This document shows, one piece after another, positions 33,719 through 43,903 of a stretch of DNA of 59,845 bases. Numbering within the stretch: the first letter of the stretch is position 1; every line of letters begins with the position of its first letter. The translations under genes and the position numbers were made by a program. Source of the stretch: an uncultured Pelagibacteraceae bacterium (GTDB lineage: Bacteria; Pseudomonadota; Alphaproteobacteria; Pelagibacterales; Pelagibacteraceae). The stretch is from positions 1 to 59,845 of the forward strand of contig CAJQRF010000035.1 of NCBI GenBank assembly GCA_905612235.1, in the 5' to 3' direction. The notes under the pieces are model-generated. The model was not told the origin of the DNA, did not search any database, and saw nothing but the letters and a program-made list of their open reading frames with translations.

Positions 33719-34831
33719 ATGCAGAATGAAAAATTTTCTTTCGAACTTATAACCAGCGATGGCTTAGCCCGTTTAGGAAAAATTCACACACATCGAGGCG
33801 TTATAGACACACCCTCATTCATGACTGTAGGTACACAAGGTACTGTAAAAGCATCTTTTATTGACGACGTAGTCTCTGCAGGAGCACAAATTATATTATG
33901 TAATACTTATCATTTAATGATTAGACCAGGCACAGAAAGAATTAAGAGAGTTGGTGGTTTGCATGAATTTATAAATTGCCAATTGCCTATATTAACTGAC
34001 TCAGGTGGTTTTCAAATTATGTCGTTATCTAAACTTGTAAAAATTGATAAGGAAAAAGGTGCCATTTTCAATTCACATATAGATGGAAAAAAATTTGTAC
34101 TAAGTCCTGAAGAAAGCATAAGAATACAAAAAGATTTAAATTCTGATATAATTATGGTTTTAGATGAATGCCCCAAGTTAGTTAGAGATAAAAAAAAAAT
34201 TTCTCAATCTTTAGAATTATCTCAATACTGGGCTGATAGATCTAAAGTAGCATTTGGACACAATCCTAAAAAAGCCTTATTTGGAATAGTGCAGGGTGGG
34301 ATTTATAAAGATCTTAGAATAGAAAGTTTAGAAGGATTATTAAAATTAGATTTTGATGGTTATGCATTAGGAGGTCTTGCTGTAGGAGAAAGTCAAAATC
34401 AAATGTTCAAAGTACTTGATAATATAACACCAATTATGCCAAATAATAAACCAAGATATCTTATGGGCGTAGGGACACCTACAGATATTCTTGGTGCAGT
34501 AAAAAGGGGAGTTGACATGTTTGATTGCGTTATGCCAACAAGATCGGGAAGAACTGGTTTGGCTTTTACTTGGGAAGGTAGATTAAATTTAAAAAACTCT
34601 AAATATCAATTTGATGATACTCCACTAGATTCAGGGTTAAATTTAAGAAATCTCAACAAATATTCAAAGAGCTATATTAACCATTTAATTAAATCTAATG
34701 AAATTTTAGCCTCAATGATCTTAACACTTAACAATATTTATTTTTATCAGGAATTAATGAAAAAAATTAGAGAAGCAATAAAAACTAATAAGTTTGATGA
34801 ATTTTACAGCAAATATGTTGATATAATTTAA
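33719..34831 (+). CDS. tgt: Queuine tRNA-ribosyltransferase
   Basis: CNTYHLMIRPGTERI, TDSGGFQIMSLS, RYLMGVGTPTDILGAVKRGVDMFDCVMPTR. Confidence 0.96.
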   Translation: MQNEKFSFELITSDGLARLGKIHTHRGVIDTPSFMTVGTQGTVKASFIDDVVSAGAQIILCNTYHLMIRPGTERIKRVGGLHEFINCQLPILTDSGGFQIMSLSKLVKIDKEKGAIFNSHIDGKKFVLSPEESIRIQKDLNSDIIMVLDECPKLVRDKKKISQSLELSQYWADRSKVAFGHNPKKALFGIVQGGIYKDLRIESLEGLLKLDFDGYALGGLAVGESQNQMFKVLDNITPIMPNNKPRYLMGVGTPTDILGAVKRGVDMFDCVMPTRSGRTGLAFTWEGRLNLKNSKYQFDDTPLDSGLNLRNLNKYSKSYINHLIKSNEILASMILTLNNIYFYQELMKKIREAIKTNKFDEFYSKYVDII

Positions 34832-34899
34832 ATATATTTGTTGTTATGTATTTTTTTAATTGAAATAAATTTAAAAGAATATACTAATACATTTTTAGT

Positions 34900-34975
<76 letters not shown>

Positions 34976-34977
34976 CA

Positions 34978-35826
34978 CTAAGAAAGTTTTATTATAGGAG
35001 GGTAAGTCATTATAATTTCTGGTATCCAACGTTTTAATGATTCTATTCTTCTAATGTTTGAAGGATGAGTGCTCATCCATTCTGGTGGTTCACTACCCTT
35101 ATTCGCTTCTTTCATTCTTTCCCAAATTTTTACTGATTCTCTTATGTCGTATCCAGCCAAAGAAGAAAAAATTAATCCTAGGTAGTCAGCTTCACTTTCT
35201 TGTTTTCTCCCAAAAGGATTATCTATTCCAAAAGTTCTCAGCATACCCGCTACATCTACGCCTGCTGCTCTAGAAGTTCTCGAAATTGCTCCACCTGAAG
35301 CGATGTCAGCAATTTGTGTCCCAATGTTTAAGATTAAGGCTCTACTAGCTCTCTCAACAGAATGTTTTGCTACAGCATGAGCTATTTCATGACCCATAAC
35401 AGCAGCTAGTCCATGCTTATTTTTTGTAACTTCAAGTATGCCAGTATAGACAGCAATTTTACCTCCAGGCATACACCATGCATTTTTTATTTTTTTATTA
35501 TCAATTAATATATATTCCCAATTAAAATTATAAGTAGGATCTCTTTTATCATTAGATATGAAATAAGCACTCACTGCATTTTCAATTTTAGAACCTATTT
35601 CTTTTATTTCATCTAGTTGAGCTTTATCATCACTAAGAGGAGCTTTTTTTTTAACATTTTCGTATACTTGTGCAGCCTGCCTGTTTAATGTGCTTTCTGG
35701 TATGAGCTTAAGTTGTTTTCGCTGTGTAATTGGTGCGGTTGAGCAAGAGCTCATTATTAAACCACAAGTACAACCTCCAAATACTTCAAGAAATTGTCTT
35801 CTATTTATGTTTTTAATTTTACTCAT
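34978..35826 (-). CDS. M48-family metalloprotease with twin-arginine/lipoprotein-like signal
   Basis: VMGHEIAHAVAKHSVERASR (HExxH), ESEADYLGL; N-terminus NRRQFLEVFGGCTCGLIMSSCS. Confidence 0.9.
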   Translation of the reverse strand: MSKIKNINRRQFLEVFGGCTCGLIMSSCSTAPITQRKQLKLIPESTLNRQAAQVYENVKKKAPLSDDKAQLDEIKEIGSKIENAVSAYFISNDKRDPTYNFNWEYILIDNKKIKNAWCMPGGKIAVYTGILEVTKNKHGLAAVMGHEIAHAVAKHSVERASRALILNIGTQIADIASGGAISRTSRAAGVDVAGMLRTFGIDNPFGRKQESEADYLGLIFSSLAGYDIRESVKIWERMKEANKGSEPPEWMSTHPSNIRRIESLKRWIPEIIMTYPPIIKLS

Positions 35827-35843
35827 TCAGATATATATAATAG

Positions 35844-36458
35844 ATGGCTTTGAAAGATAAAAAAAGAAGTTTTTTTACTAGAATAAGAAATTACTTTATA
35901 ACAGGTATTGTTGTTTTAATCCCTATAGGAATCACAATATATCTAACTTTATTTTTAATTTCTATTACATCAAATATTTTGCCGAAAGAGATTAATCCAA
36001 ACCACTACTTACCCTATGACATTCCTGGAGTTGAAATATTAATAGCTTTGTTTTTAATTACTTTTATTGGATGGCTTTCTCTATCTTTTCTTGGAAAAAG
36101 ATTGTTAATTTTATTTAATAATATTTTAAAAAAAATACCAATTTTAAGAACCATATATTCTGCAATAGCCCAGATGACTGAAACTTTTACTAAAACAGAA
36201 AAGGGAAAAAAAAATGTTGTTCTTATTGAATATCCCAGAAAAGGAACTTGGGCAGTAGGATTTGCCACCAAGGACAACTCCGGAGAAATAAGTAAAAAAA
36301 CTAACAGAAATCTAGTTAATGTTTTTGTTCCAACTACACCAAATCCTACAAGTGGTTTTTTGTTAATGTTTCCCAAGGAAGAAATAATATTTCTTGATAT
36401 GACGTTTGAGGAGGCTTCAAAATTTATAGTTTCAGCTGGAACTTCTAATCCAAGTTAA
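35844..36458 (+). CDS. DUF502-family membrane protein
   Basis: TGIVVLIPIGITIYLTLFL, VFVPTTPNPTSGFLLMFPKEEIIFLDMTFEEASKFIVSAG. Confidence 0.9.
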   Translation: MALKDKKRSFFTRIRNYFITGIVVLIPIGITIYLTLFLISITSNILPKEINPNHYLPYDIPGVEILIALFLITFIGWLSLSFLGKRLLILFNNILKKIPILRTIYSAIAQMTETFTKTEKGKKNVVLIEYPRKGTWAVGFATKDNSGEISKKTNRNLVNVFVPTTPNPTSGFLLMFPKEEIIFLDMTFEEASKFIVSAGTSNPS

Positions 36459-38508
36459 TTTCATTAATAATATCAGCTTTATCAAATAGCTTAAGTAAAA
36501 ATTCATATTTAAGAAAATTTTCCTTATCAGCTTCAATAACTTTTAAATTTTTTTCTGCAATCTTAAAAAGATTTTCATGATGAATAGGATCAGCTAATCT
36601 AAAATCTTTAATCCCACTTTGTTGATAGCCTAAAATATCACCAAACCCTCTTAGCTTCATATCCTCTTCAGCAATAAAAAAACCATCATTTGATGATTTA
36701 AGTATTCTTATTCTTTTTTTTGCGTTTTCGCTTAAATTCTTTTTATATAATAAAATACAAGTTCCTTGCTTTTCTCCTCTACCAACTCTGCCTCTCAATT
36801 GGTGAAGTTGCGATAAGCCAAACTTGTTAGAATTTTCAATTATTATTACATTAGCATTAGGAAAGTCAATTCCAACTTCTATTACAGTAGTAGATATCAA
36901 AACATCTATTTCTTTTTTTAAGAATCTTGTTAGCACTTCATCTTTTTCATTTTTATCTAAAGACCCATGAATTAATCCAGTTCTTTTTGGAAACACTTTT
37001 GATAAATCTTTATATTTACTAATAGCAGCTGAATAATCTAGTTTTTTTGATTCTTCAATTAAAGGGCAAACCCAAAATATTTGATTTTTTTCTTTAATTT
37101 TTTTTTTTATATAAATTAAAATTTCATTAATTTTTTCTTCAGGTTTACTGATAGTTATTATTTCTCTTCTATTAAGAGGTTTTTCAATTAATCTTGAAAC
37201 ATCCATGTCCCCGTAGACAGCAAGCATTAAAGTTCTGGGTATAGGAGTTGCTGACATTAATAAAATGTCACAATCTTTACCTCCTTTGTTAGAAAGTTCT
37301 ATTCTCTGTTTCACACCAAATTTATGCTGTTCATCTATAATTACCAAGCCCAGATTTCTAAAATGTATATTTTTTTGAAATAAAGAGTGCGTTCCAATAA
37401 CAAAATTAATTTTACCTTCTTTTAAATGCTGATAAATATTTTTTTTTATTTTAGGATCTGTTTTTCCAGTTACTAAATCCAAAATCACATCAGTTTTTTT
37501 AAATATCTTTTTGGCTAATGTATAGTGTTGCTTTGCTAGAATTTCTGTTGGCGCCATTAAAGCAACCTGAAAACTAGATCTAACAACATTAGCAGCAGCT
37601 ATAAAAGCTATTATAGTTTTTCCGCTTCCTACATCACCTTGCAGTAATCTAAACATTTTGTGATCAGATTTAAGATCATTAGTAATTTCTTTTATAATTT
37701 TATTTTGATTCATTGTTAAAGTAAAATTAAAATTATTTAGGATTTTTTTTAGATATAAATTGTCAAAAGTTTTGCTTTTCTTTTTTATCTTCCTAACTCT
37801 TTTCCTAACCTCTGAAAGAACTAGTAAATTAGATAGTATTTCGTCATAGGCTAATCTTTTATAAAATTTTGAGTCAATGTCACTGTTTTTGCTTGAATGA
37901 ATTTCATTTATAGACTCTAGCCAACCGACGTTACCAATTTCTTTAAGCACTTCATTGTTGTGCCATTCGTTAAGCTCTTGAATGCTATTTAACACGCTAT
38001 CTATTAACTTCCTGTAGTTTTTTTCTGTCAATCCTTCTGTTAACGAATATTTAGGAATGATTTTATTAACATAATTTTCTTTTTCATAAGGAACAATGTA
38101 AGGAGGGTTGGTAATTTGATATTTTTTATTAAAGAAATTAATTTTTCCACTTATAACTACAAAAGAATTGATTGGGAGAATTTTTCTTACATATCCCTCT
38201 CTACTGTTAAAAAAAATAATATCAATTCGTCCTTTTGAATCTTCGCATATTACTTTATTAGGTAAATTTCTAATTCGTGGAAAATTATATTTAATAACTT
38301 TAACTTTTATTGTTGTGATTTTACCGATTTGAAGTTTATCGAGAGTTTTAATATTTGTTCTATCTGTAAACCCACGAGGTATATTGAGTAGTAAGTCTGA
38401 GATTTTCTCAATTTTTTTTCTTTTAAGGAGTTTTTTCATTTTAACTCCAACACCCCTTATACTTGTGATATTTTTAAACAAAAAGTTATTAATCTTTGAC
38501 TGATTCAT
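36445..38508 (-). CDS. recG: ATP-dependent DNA helicase RecG
   Basis: RLLQGDVGSGKTIIAFIAAANVVRSSFQVALMAPTEILAKQH, IIDEQHKFGV, QLHQLRGRVGRG; start moved to internal Met. Confidence 0.95.
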   Translation of the reverse strand: MNQSKINNFLFKNITSIRGVGVKMKKLLKRKKIEKISDLLLNIPRGFTDRTNIKTLDKLQIGKITTIKVKVIKYNFPRIRNLPNKVICEDSKGRIDIIFFNSREGYVRKILPINSFVVISGKINFFNKKYQITNPPYIVPYEKENYVNKIIPKYSLTEGLTEKNYRKLIDSVLNSIQELNEWHNNEVLKEIGNVGWLESINEIHSSKNSDIDSKFYKRLAYDEILSNLLVLSEVRKRVRKIKKKSKTFDNLYLKKILNNFNFTLTMNQNKIIKEITNDLKSDHKMFRLLQGDVGSGKTIIAFIAAANVVRSSFQVALMAPTEILAKQHYTLAKKIFKKTDVILDLVTGKTDPKIKKNIYQHLKEGKINFVIGTHSLFQKNIHFRNLGLVIIDEQHKFGVKQRIELSNKGGKDCDILLMSATPIPRTLMLAVYGDMDVSRLIEKPLNRREIITISKPEEKINEILIYIKKKIKEKNQIFWVCPLIEESKKLDYSAAISKYKDLSKVFPKRTGLIHGSLDKNEKDEVLTRFLKKEIDVLISTTVIEVGIDFPNANVIIIENSNKFGLSQLHQLRGRVGRGEKQGTCILLYKKNLSENAKKRIRILKSSNDGFFIAEEDMKLRGFGDILGYQQSGIKDFRLADPIHHENLFKIAEKNLKVIEADKENFLKYEFLLKLFDKADIINEINLD

Positions 38509-38539
38509 TATATCTAATATATAATAATTTCTTTTCCTA

Positions 38540-38794
38540 ATGAGCATAAAAGAAACTTTAAAAAAACAAATTATCTACAGATCTATCCATAGAGGCACTA
38601 AAGAAATGGATATTTTATTGGGTAATTTTGTAAAAAAAAATATAAACGACTTTTCGTCTACTGAATTAAGAGATTTGGAAGCGATATTGAATATTGATGA
38701 TGATGTTATTTTTAGTTGGTATTTTAACAAAACTAATAAGAACATTATTCAAAAAAACAAAATATCTGAAAAACTTAAAAAATTTAAACCTTAG
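38540..38794 (+). CDS. sdhE: Succinate dehydrogenase assembly factor SdhE-like
   Basis: RSIHRGTKEMDILLGNF (RGxxExD motif); divergent from recG. Confidence 0.85.
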   Translation: MSIKETLKKQIIYRSIHRGTKEMDILLGNFVKKNINDFSSTELRDLEAILNIDDDVIFSWYFNKTNKNIIQKNKISEKLKKFKP

Positions 38795-38799
38795 TTTTT

Positions 38800-38889
38800 T
38801 GGCGGAAGGGGTGGGATTCGAACCCACGAATGAGTTGCCCCATCGCTGGTTTTCAAGACCAGTGCTTTCAACCGCTCAGCCACCCTTCC
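38800..38889 (-). tRNA. tRNA-Ser(TGA)
   Basis: Reverse complement GGAAGGGTGGCTGAGCGGTTGAAAGCACTGGTCTTGAAAACCAGCGATGGGGCAACTCATTCGTGGGTTCGAATCCCACCCCTTCCGCCA; long variable arm. Confidence 0.97.
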
Positions 38890-38976
38890 ATATTTATGAC
38901 TTTGACTTTAATATATTTTTTATTCAACAAACACAACCACAATGTATTTATACATAATTTATAAAAAAACTTAATT

Positions 38977-39849
38977 TCATTTTTGTCTTTCGTAAGGTCT
39001 GTAACTCGATTTTTTTAAAAAGTAAGCGGAAATTAAACCTTTAATTTCAGCCATATGCATTTGGTACTCTATTTTGTTATTTGCTATTTTAAACTTTACA
39101 CATTTTAATATAGCTCTTAAAAGTATGGGTGAAGTTTTTTTAAGAGCGTATAAATAATTTTTATACTTTCTTAGGTAATAAAACTTAGACCAACAATAAT
39201 GCCAATTTCTACTTAATGTAGCCTCGTAATTAAATTTTGGATTATGTGATTGACCACCTAAATGTTCAAACTTAATTTTATCACACACATATATTTTTTT
39301 ACCATCTAACACAACTCTCTTAGATAAATCCCATGGTTCAAAATATATAAATATGTTTTCATCAAAAAATCCAACATTTTTAAAAGCACTTTTTTTAATG
39401 ATAAAAGTTCCATCAATTATATCTACTTCCTTAATTCCATATTTTTCTGTTAAGTGATGTTTTACATATGGTTTTTTCGAATATAGTTCGTAGTTTTTAT
39501 AAATACTTTCATCTTTATAAGTAGGAGCTAGCATAGCAAAATCTTCAAATTCATTCATGCATTCAATTAAATCATTAATACATTTTTTTGGTAGAAATAC
39601 ATCAGAAGGATTTAAAAAAACATATTCAGTTTTAGCTTCATCAATACCAAGGTTAGCGCCTTTAGCAAAACCTAAATTCTTTTCAGGAACAATAACTTTA
39701 ACGTTTTGATATTTTTTTTCTAAAGTTGTCTTAAGATTATAATTTTGTGAATTTTCAATTATAACAATCGGAATATTATCGTCAATACTATCGACTAATT
39801 TTGTAATTAGATGTTCGCTATGAAATGACATTATTAAAAGTGTGAACAT
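38977..39849 (-). CDS. Family 2-like glycosyltransferase
   Basis: NLGFAKGANLGIDEAKTEYVFLNPSDVFL, IDGTFIIKKSAFKNVGFFDENIFIYFE. Confidence 0.85.
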   Translation of the reverse strand: MFTLLIMSFHSEHLITKLVDSIDDNIPIVIIENSQNYNLKTTLEKKYQNVKVIVPEKNLGFAKGANLGIDEAKTEYVFLNPSDVFLPKKCINDLIECMNEFEDFAMLAPTYKDESIYKNYELYSKKPYVKHHLTEKYGIKEVDIIDGTFIIKKSAFKNVGFFDENIFIYFEPWDLSKRVVLDGKKIYVCDKIKFEHLGGQSHNPKFNYEATLSRNWHYCWSKFYYLRKYKNYLYALKKTSPILLRAILKCVKFKIANNKIEYQMHMAEIKGLISAYFLKKSSYRPYERQK

Positions 39850-39853
39850 AAAT

Positions 39854-40651
39854 TTACAAAAGCTTTTTTTTAATTCTCCAGAAGTATAAAAAAATAAAAT
39901 CCTTCAAACCTAAGCGATTTGAAAAAATTCTTTTAAAAATTCTTTCAAATCTTTTTGTAGAATGGATGAAATTTTTTGTTTCCTTATTTTTTTTTTTATA
40001 ATTAGTTTTAAAATATACATTAAGACTTGGATAATTCTTTTGAACTTCTTCAATTTTTGTTATTTTAAAATTCCATTTTTTAAAATTTAATTTAAGATCA
40101 TTAAAAGTTTGTTCTCTTTCGTAAATTTTTAGTTTATTATTTTTTGGAACTTCCGCAACACCCTCTATCAAACATTTTTTAAAATTCTTCAGCCCCTTTA
40201 TGACTCTTAAGTCATTCCCTTGAGCATCTATATGAAGATAATTAATGACACTTACAGAATTATTTTTACAAAATTTTTCTAAAGTAGTTACTTGAACTTT
40301 ATATTTTTTTTTAGGTTTTATACCTTTCGATACAGTTTTAATAAGCAAATCATCAGAATGTGTCCAAAATTTATCCAACTTAACTTTTGGTTTTAACAAT
40401 GATGAACCGACTCGATAATTTGTTTCGTAAAAAATTGAACTTCCATTAAAATCAGAAACGGCACTATTAATTATTTTGTAATTTTTAAATTTGTATGAAA
40501 AAAAATCCTCAACTTTCTTTAAATTAGCTAAAATTTCTTTTTTCGAACCTTTTATCGGCTCAAAAGCAAAAACTTTAATTTTTGGATTTAAAAAGGCAAA
40601 TAATATGCCATGAAATCCATCATCTGCACCAACATCGAAGGCTACATTCAT
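39854..40651 (-). CDS. FkbM-family methyltransferase
   Basis: VAFDVGADDGFHG, VFAFEPIKGS, VTTLEKFC, YLHIDAQGNDLRVIKGL. Confidence 0.85.
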   Translation of the reverse strand: MNVAFDVGADDGFHGILFAFLNPKIKVFAFEPIKGSKKEILANLKKVEDFFSYKFKNYKIINSAVSDFNGSSIFYETNYRVGSSLLKPKVKLDKFWTHSDDLLIKTVSKGIKPKKKYKVQVTTLEKFCKNNSVSVINYLHIDAQGNDLRVIKGLKNFKKCLIEGVAEVPKNNKLKIYEREQTFNDLKLNFKKWNFKITKIEEVQKNYPSLNVYFKTNYKKKNKETKNFIHSTKRFERIFKRIFSNRLGLKDFIFLYFWRIKKKLL

Positions 40652-40791
40652 TTGACTACTCTAATAAAATTTTTATTATATAAGGATGATTCATTTCAGA
40701 TGTATAACTATACTTCATTATTCAATAAAAGTTAATTTGTCGATACAACCAATCACATTGTTTTTTTAAGGGAAATTCTGTAAGTTTGCAT

Positions 40792-42831
40792 ATGATTTTG
40801 AAAAAAATACCTGAAATTTGGATCTCTGATTTAACCCACACGGCACAAGGCATTGTTTCAAGAACTTTTCCACTGGGTGCTAGTTGCGTTTATTCATATG
40901 CAAAAAAAGAGCTTGGAAAGCAATATAATTTTAGACTTTTCAAATTTCCTTCTAAATTAAATGAATCATTAAAAAAAATATCTCCTACCATGTTATGTTT
41001 TTCAAATTACAAGTGGAATTTTGAACTTTCGTATAAGTTTGCCACTTTAGCAAAACAACGTGATCCTAATTTAATTACAGTCTGGGGAGGACCTAATTTT
41101 CCCATTGATATCAGTGAAAAAATTGAATTCTTAAAGAAATGGCCACTAATGGATTTTGTTATTGAATTGGAAGGTGAGTTAGGCTTTGTGGATTTAGTTA
41201 AAAAATTAAGTGATTATAGTTTTGATGCTATTAAATTAAAAAAAAATTCTAAAAAAATTATTAATACATGTTATTTAAATGATAATAATTTAATAAGTGG
41301 ACCAATTGACAGGATTAAAGATGTTAATGTTATTCCTTCACCTTATTTAAGTGGTCATTTGGATGAATTTTTTGATCATCCGTTAATTCCATTATTTGAA
41401 ACAACAAGAGGATGTCCCTTTGCTTGTTCTTTTTGTGCTGACGGCCAAGCAAGTAAAAATAAAATTCATAGATATGATCATGATCGTACCAAGGATGAGT
41501 TAATCTATATAGCAAAAAGAATTAAAAATATGAGTGAACTCATGAACGCAGATCTTAATTTTGGAATGTATAAACAAGACGTAATTACTGCAAATGTGAT
41601 TAGAAAAATACAAGATGAGTATAATTATCCGAAAACTGTCATTGTAGCTACTGGAAAAAATATGCCTCAGAGAATTATTGATGTTGCTAGCATAATAAAA
41701 GGATGGCAACTAGGGGCCTCAATACAATCTACTGATAACGATGTGTTGAAAGCAAACAACAGACAAAATATTACAAGCTCTGCCTATAAAAAATTAATTG
41801 ACTTTGGAAATAATTCAAATACTACAAAAACATATACCGATCTTATGGTAGCTTTACCGGGTGACACAAAAGAAAAACATTTTTCTTCGCTCAAATGGTC
41901 TATTGAAAATAATGTACGATCTATCAGAATGCACCAATCAATTATGTTGATTGGAACTGATATGGCTTCAAAAGTTACAAGAAAAAAATATGATCTTAAA
42001 ACTAAATTTAGAATTGTACCTGGTGCGGTAGGAAATTATAAAATATTAAATAAAAATTATCCAGTAGCTGAAATTGAGGAAATTATTATTGGAAATAACA
42101 CTTTAACACAAAATGATTATGTTGATTGCCGTATAATGGATTTATTTATTCAAACTTTTTATAACAATTATTTATTTGAAGAAGTTTTTGCTTTATTAAA
42201 ATCTTTAAATGTTTCAACTTTTGATTCTATATTATATATGAAAAATCATCCTGAACTTTACAACAACAGTGTAAAAGAAATTATTAAAGATTTTGTGTCA
42301 GGCACTATAGATGACCTTTATGATACATTTGAAGAGGCTGAAGAAAGTGTTTTGAAACCTGAAATAATGACTAAATACCTAGAAGGAAAGTTGGGTTATA
42401 ATGAGTTATTAGAAAACACAGTAAGATTATTTAATAAATTTGAGGATTCAAGGGACTTAATGTTTAAGGCTGTTAAGGGAACACTTAAAGAAAAAAATTT
42501 GTTAAATAAAAAAATTGGAGATTATTTGAGTGAATTAGAAAGATTTGTTTCAATAAGAAAAATTAATCCTTTAGTAGATATTGGATCAACGAAAACCGGC
42601 ACTTTTAGTTATGACTTTGAGGCAATTAAAAAAAATGAATATCAATTCAATCCTAACTCAGCACCTTCCTTACAAAAACCTCTTCGTTTTGATTTTTTTC
42701 ACGATAAAGAACAACAAAAATATATATCTAACCAAGTCAAAATGTATTCTGAGCAAGCTGAGGGCATGGGTAGATTGTTGTTTCAATCTGATAGCAGATT
42801 GTTATTCAGAAGTTTTTCCAAATCGTTATAA
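40792..42831 (+). CDS. B12-binding-domain-type radical SAM protein
   Basis: TTRGCPFACSFCADG (CxxxCxxC); N-terminal B12-binding-like region; ATG six bases inside the ORF start. Confidence 0.85.
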   Translation: MILKKIPEIWISDLTHTAQGIVSRTFPLGASCVYSYAKKELGKQYNFRLFKFPSKLNESLKKISPTMLCFSNYKWNFELSYKFATLAKQRDPNLITVWGGPNFPIDISEKIEFLKKWPLMDFVIELEGELGFVDLVKKLSDYSFDAIKLKKNSKKIINTCYLNDNNLISGPIDRIKDVNVIPSPYLSGHLDEFFDHPLIPLFETTRGCPFACSFCADGQASKNKIHRYDHDRTKDELIYIAKRIKNMSELMNADLNFGMYKQDVITANVIRKIQDEYNYPKTVIVATGKNMPQRIIDVASIIKGWQLGASIQSTDNDVLKANNRQNITSSAYKKLIDFGNNSNTTKTYTDLMVALPGDTKEKHFSSLKWSIENNVRSIRMHQSIMLIGTDMASKVTRKKYDLKTKFRIVPGAVGNYKILNKNYPVAEIEEIIIGNNTLTQNDYVDCRIMDLFIQTFYNNYLFEEVFALLKSLNVSTFDSILYMKNHPELYNNSVKEIIKDFVSGTIDDLYDTFEEAEESVLKPEIMTKYLEGKLGYNELLENTVRLFNKFEDSRDLMFKAVKGTLKEKNLLNKKIGDYLSELERFVSIRKINPLVDIGSTKTGTFSYDFEAIKKNEYQFNPNSAPSLQKPLRFDFFHDKEQQKYISNQVKMYSEQAEGMGRLLFQSDSRLLFRSFSKSL

Positions 42832-42836
42832 AAAAA

Positions 42837-43859
42837 ATGAAACTTAACGTAAATCAATCCAATTTATTGGAAAATTTATTGACTGATGAAAAAAATGTTA
42901 ATAATCAGTTATATTCAGCTGGCCCATACTGGAAGTACAAAACAAAAAAAATAATATATTGGCTTAAAAAAAAAGGTTTGAGCAATTTTAGGGGTTCAAA
43001 TTCAGGCGTTGGAACTAGCTACACAGATAATGTAGTTGTTGATGCAAGAATTGAACTTGGATTCAGGGGCAGAATAGTTAGTTATTTTACTAAATTACCA
43101 TATATTAACAAAATCTATAATGAACAATTAAAATTAACATCTAAATATATTGAAACTATAATTAGAAAAAACAAATATTTTTTTGAAAATAACAGTAAAA
43201 CAAAATCTTTATTATCTAAATATAAAATTGAAAATTCCGTTAATAACGGTTGCAAAACATTCTTTAACGACTGCGGAAACGACATATCTATGCATTATTT
43301 AGTTACGTGCGAAAAAATTGATACAATAGATAATTTCATTAATCTGGCTGATAAAAAAAGTTATTTAGAAATTGGAGGTGGTTTTGGTGCAAACATACAT
43401 TTAATTTTAGATAATTTTAAAAATATAAAAAAAATCTTTTATATTGACATTGTTCCTAATCTTTTTGTTGGAACAGAATATTTGAGAAGTATATTTGGTC
43501 AATCAGTAAAGGACTACAATTTATTTCGTGAATCAAACGATATTACATTTTCAGACAATAATGAATTAGAAATTATATGTTTGCCGCCATGGAAGATGGA
43601 AAATATATCATCCAAAGTTGATCATTTTCATAACTCTGCATCTTTTCAGGAAATGTCTTCAAGTACCGTTCAAAACTATTATAATTTGATTCAAAAAATT
43701 TTGATTAAAGAATCTATTAGTCTAGTATTGTATGATACTTCTGAAAATGGCAATACATTAACCCCCGCTAGAATAAGTGAAATTTTTAAAAAAAAACTTT
43801 TATTTAAAGAGCTAGTTGGCGTACATCAAAAGAAACAAATTTACCTCATTTCACAATAA
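42837..43859 (+). CDS. Putative sugar O-methyltransferase
   Basis: SYLEIGGGFGANIHLI SAM-binding motif; IFYIDIVPNLFVGTEYLRSIFG. Confidence 0.7.
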   Translation: MKLNVNQSNLLENLLTDEKNVNNQLYSAGPYWKYKTKKIIYWLKKKGLSNFRGSNSGVGTSYTDNVVVDARIELGFRGRIVSYFTKLPYINKIYNEQLKLTSKYIETIIRKNKYFFENNSKTKSLLSKYKIENSVNNGCKTFFNDCGNDISMHYLVTCEKIDTIDNFINLADKKSYLEIGGGFGANIHLILDNFKNIKKIFYIDIVPNLFVGTEYLRSIFGQSVKDYNLFRESNDITFSDNNELEIICLPPWKMENISSKVDHFHNSASFQEMSSSTVQNYYNLIQKILIKESISLVLYDTSENGNTLTPARISEIFKKKLLFKELVGVHQKKQIYLISQ

Positions 43860-43903
43860 TTTTTTACATAGTTTATTTATGATACCTATGATAATAACAA
43901 GTT

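Noticed and set aside
36014-36376. 120-aa ORF antisense to the DUF502 gene
   Set aside because: Antisense shadow; no start context or motif.
38694-38957. Plus-strand ORF containing AEGVGFEPTNELPHRWFSRPVLSTAQPPF
   Set aside because: Antisense of tRNA-Ser and overlaps sdhE in another frame; spurious.
42581-42847. 88-aa ORF overlapping the 3' end of the radical SAM gene
   Set aside because: Different frame, no recognisable domain, and the main frame is intact through this region.
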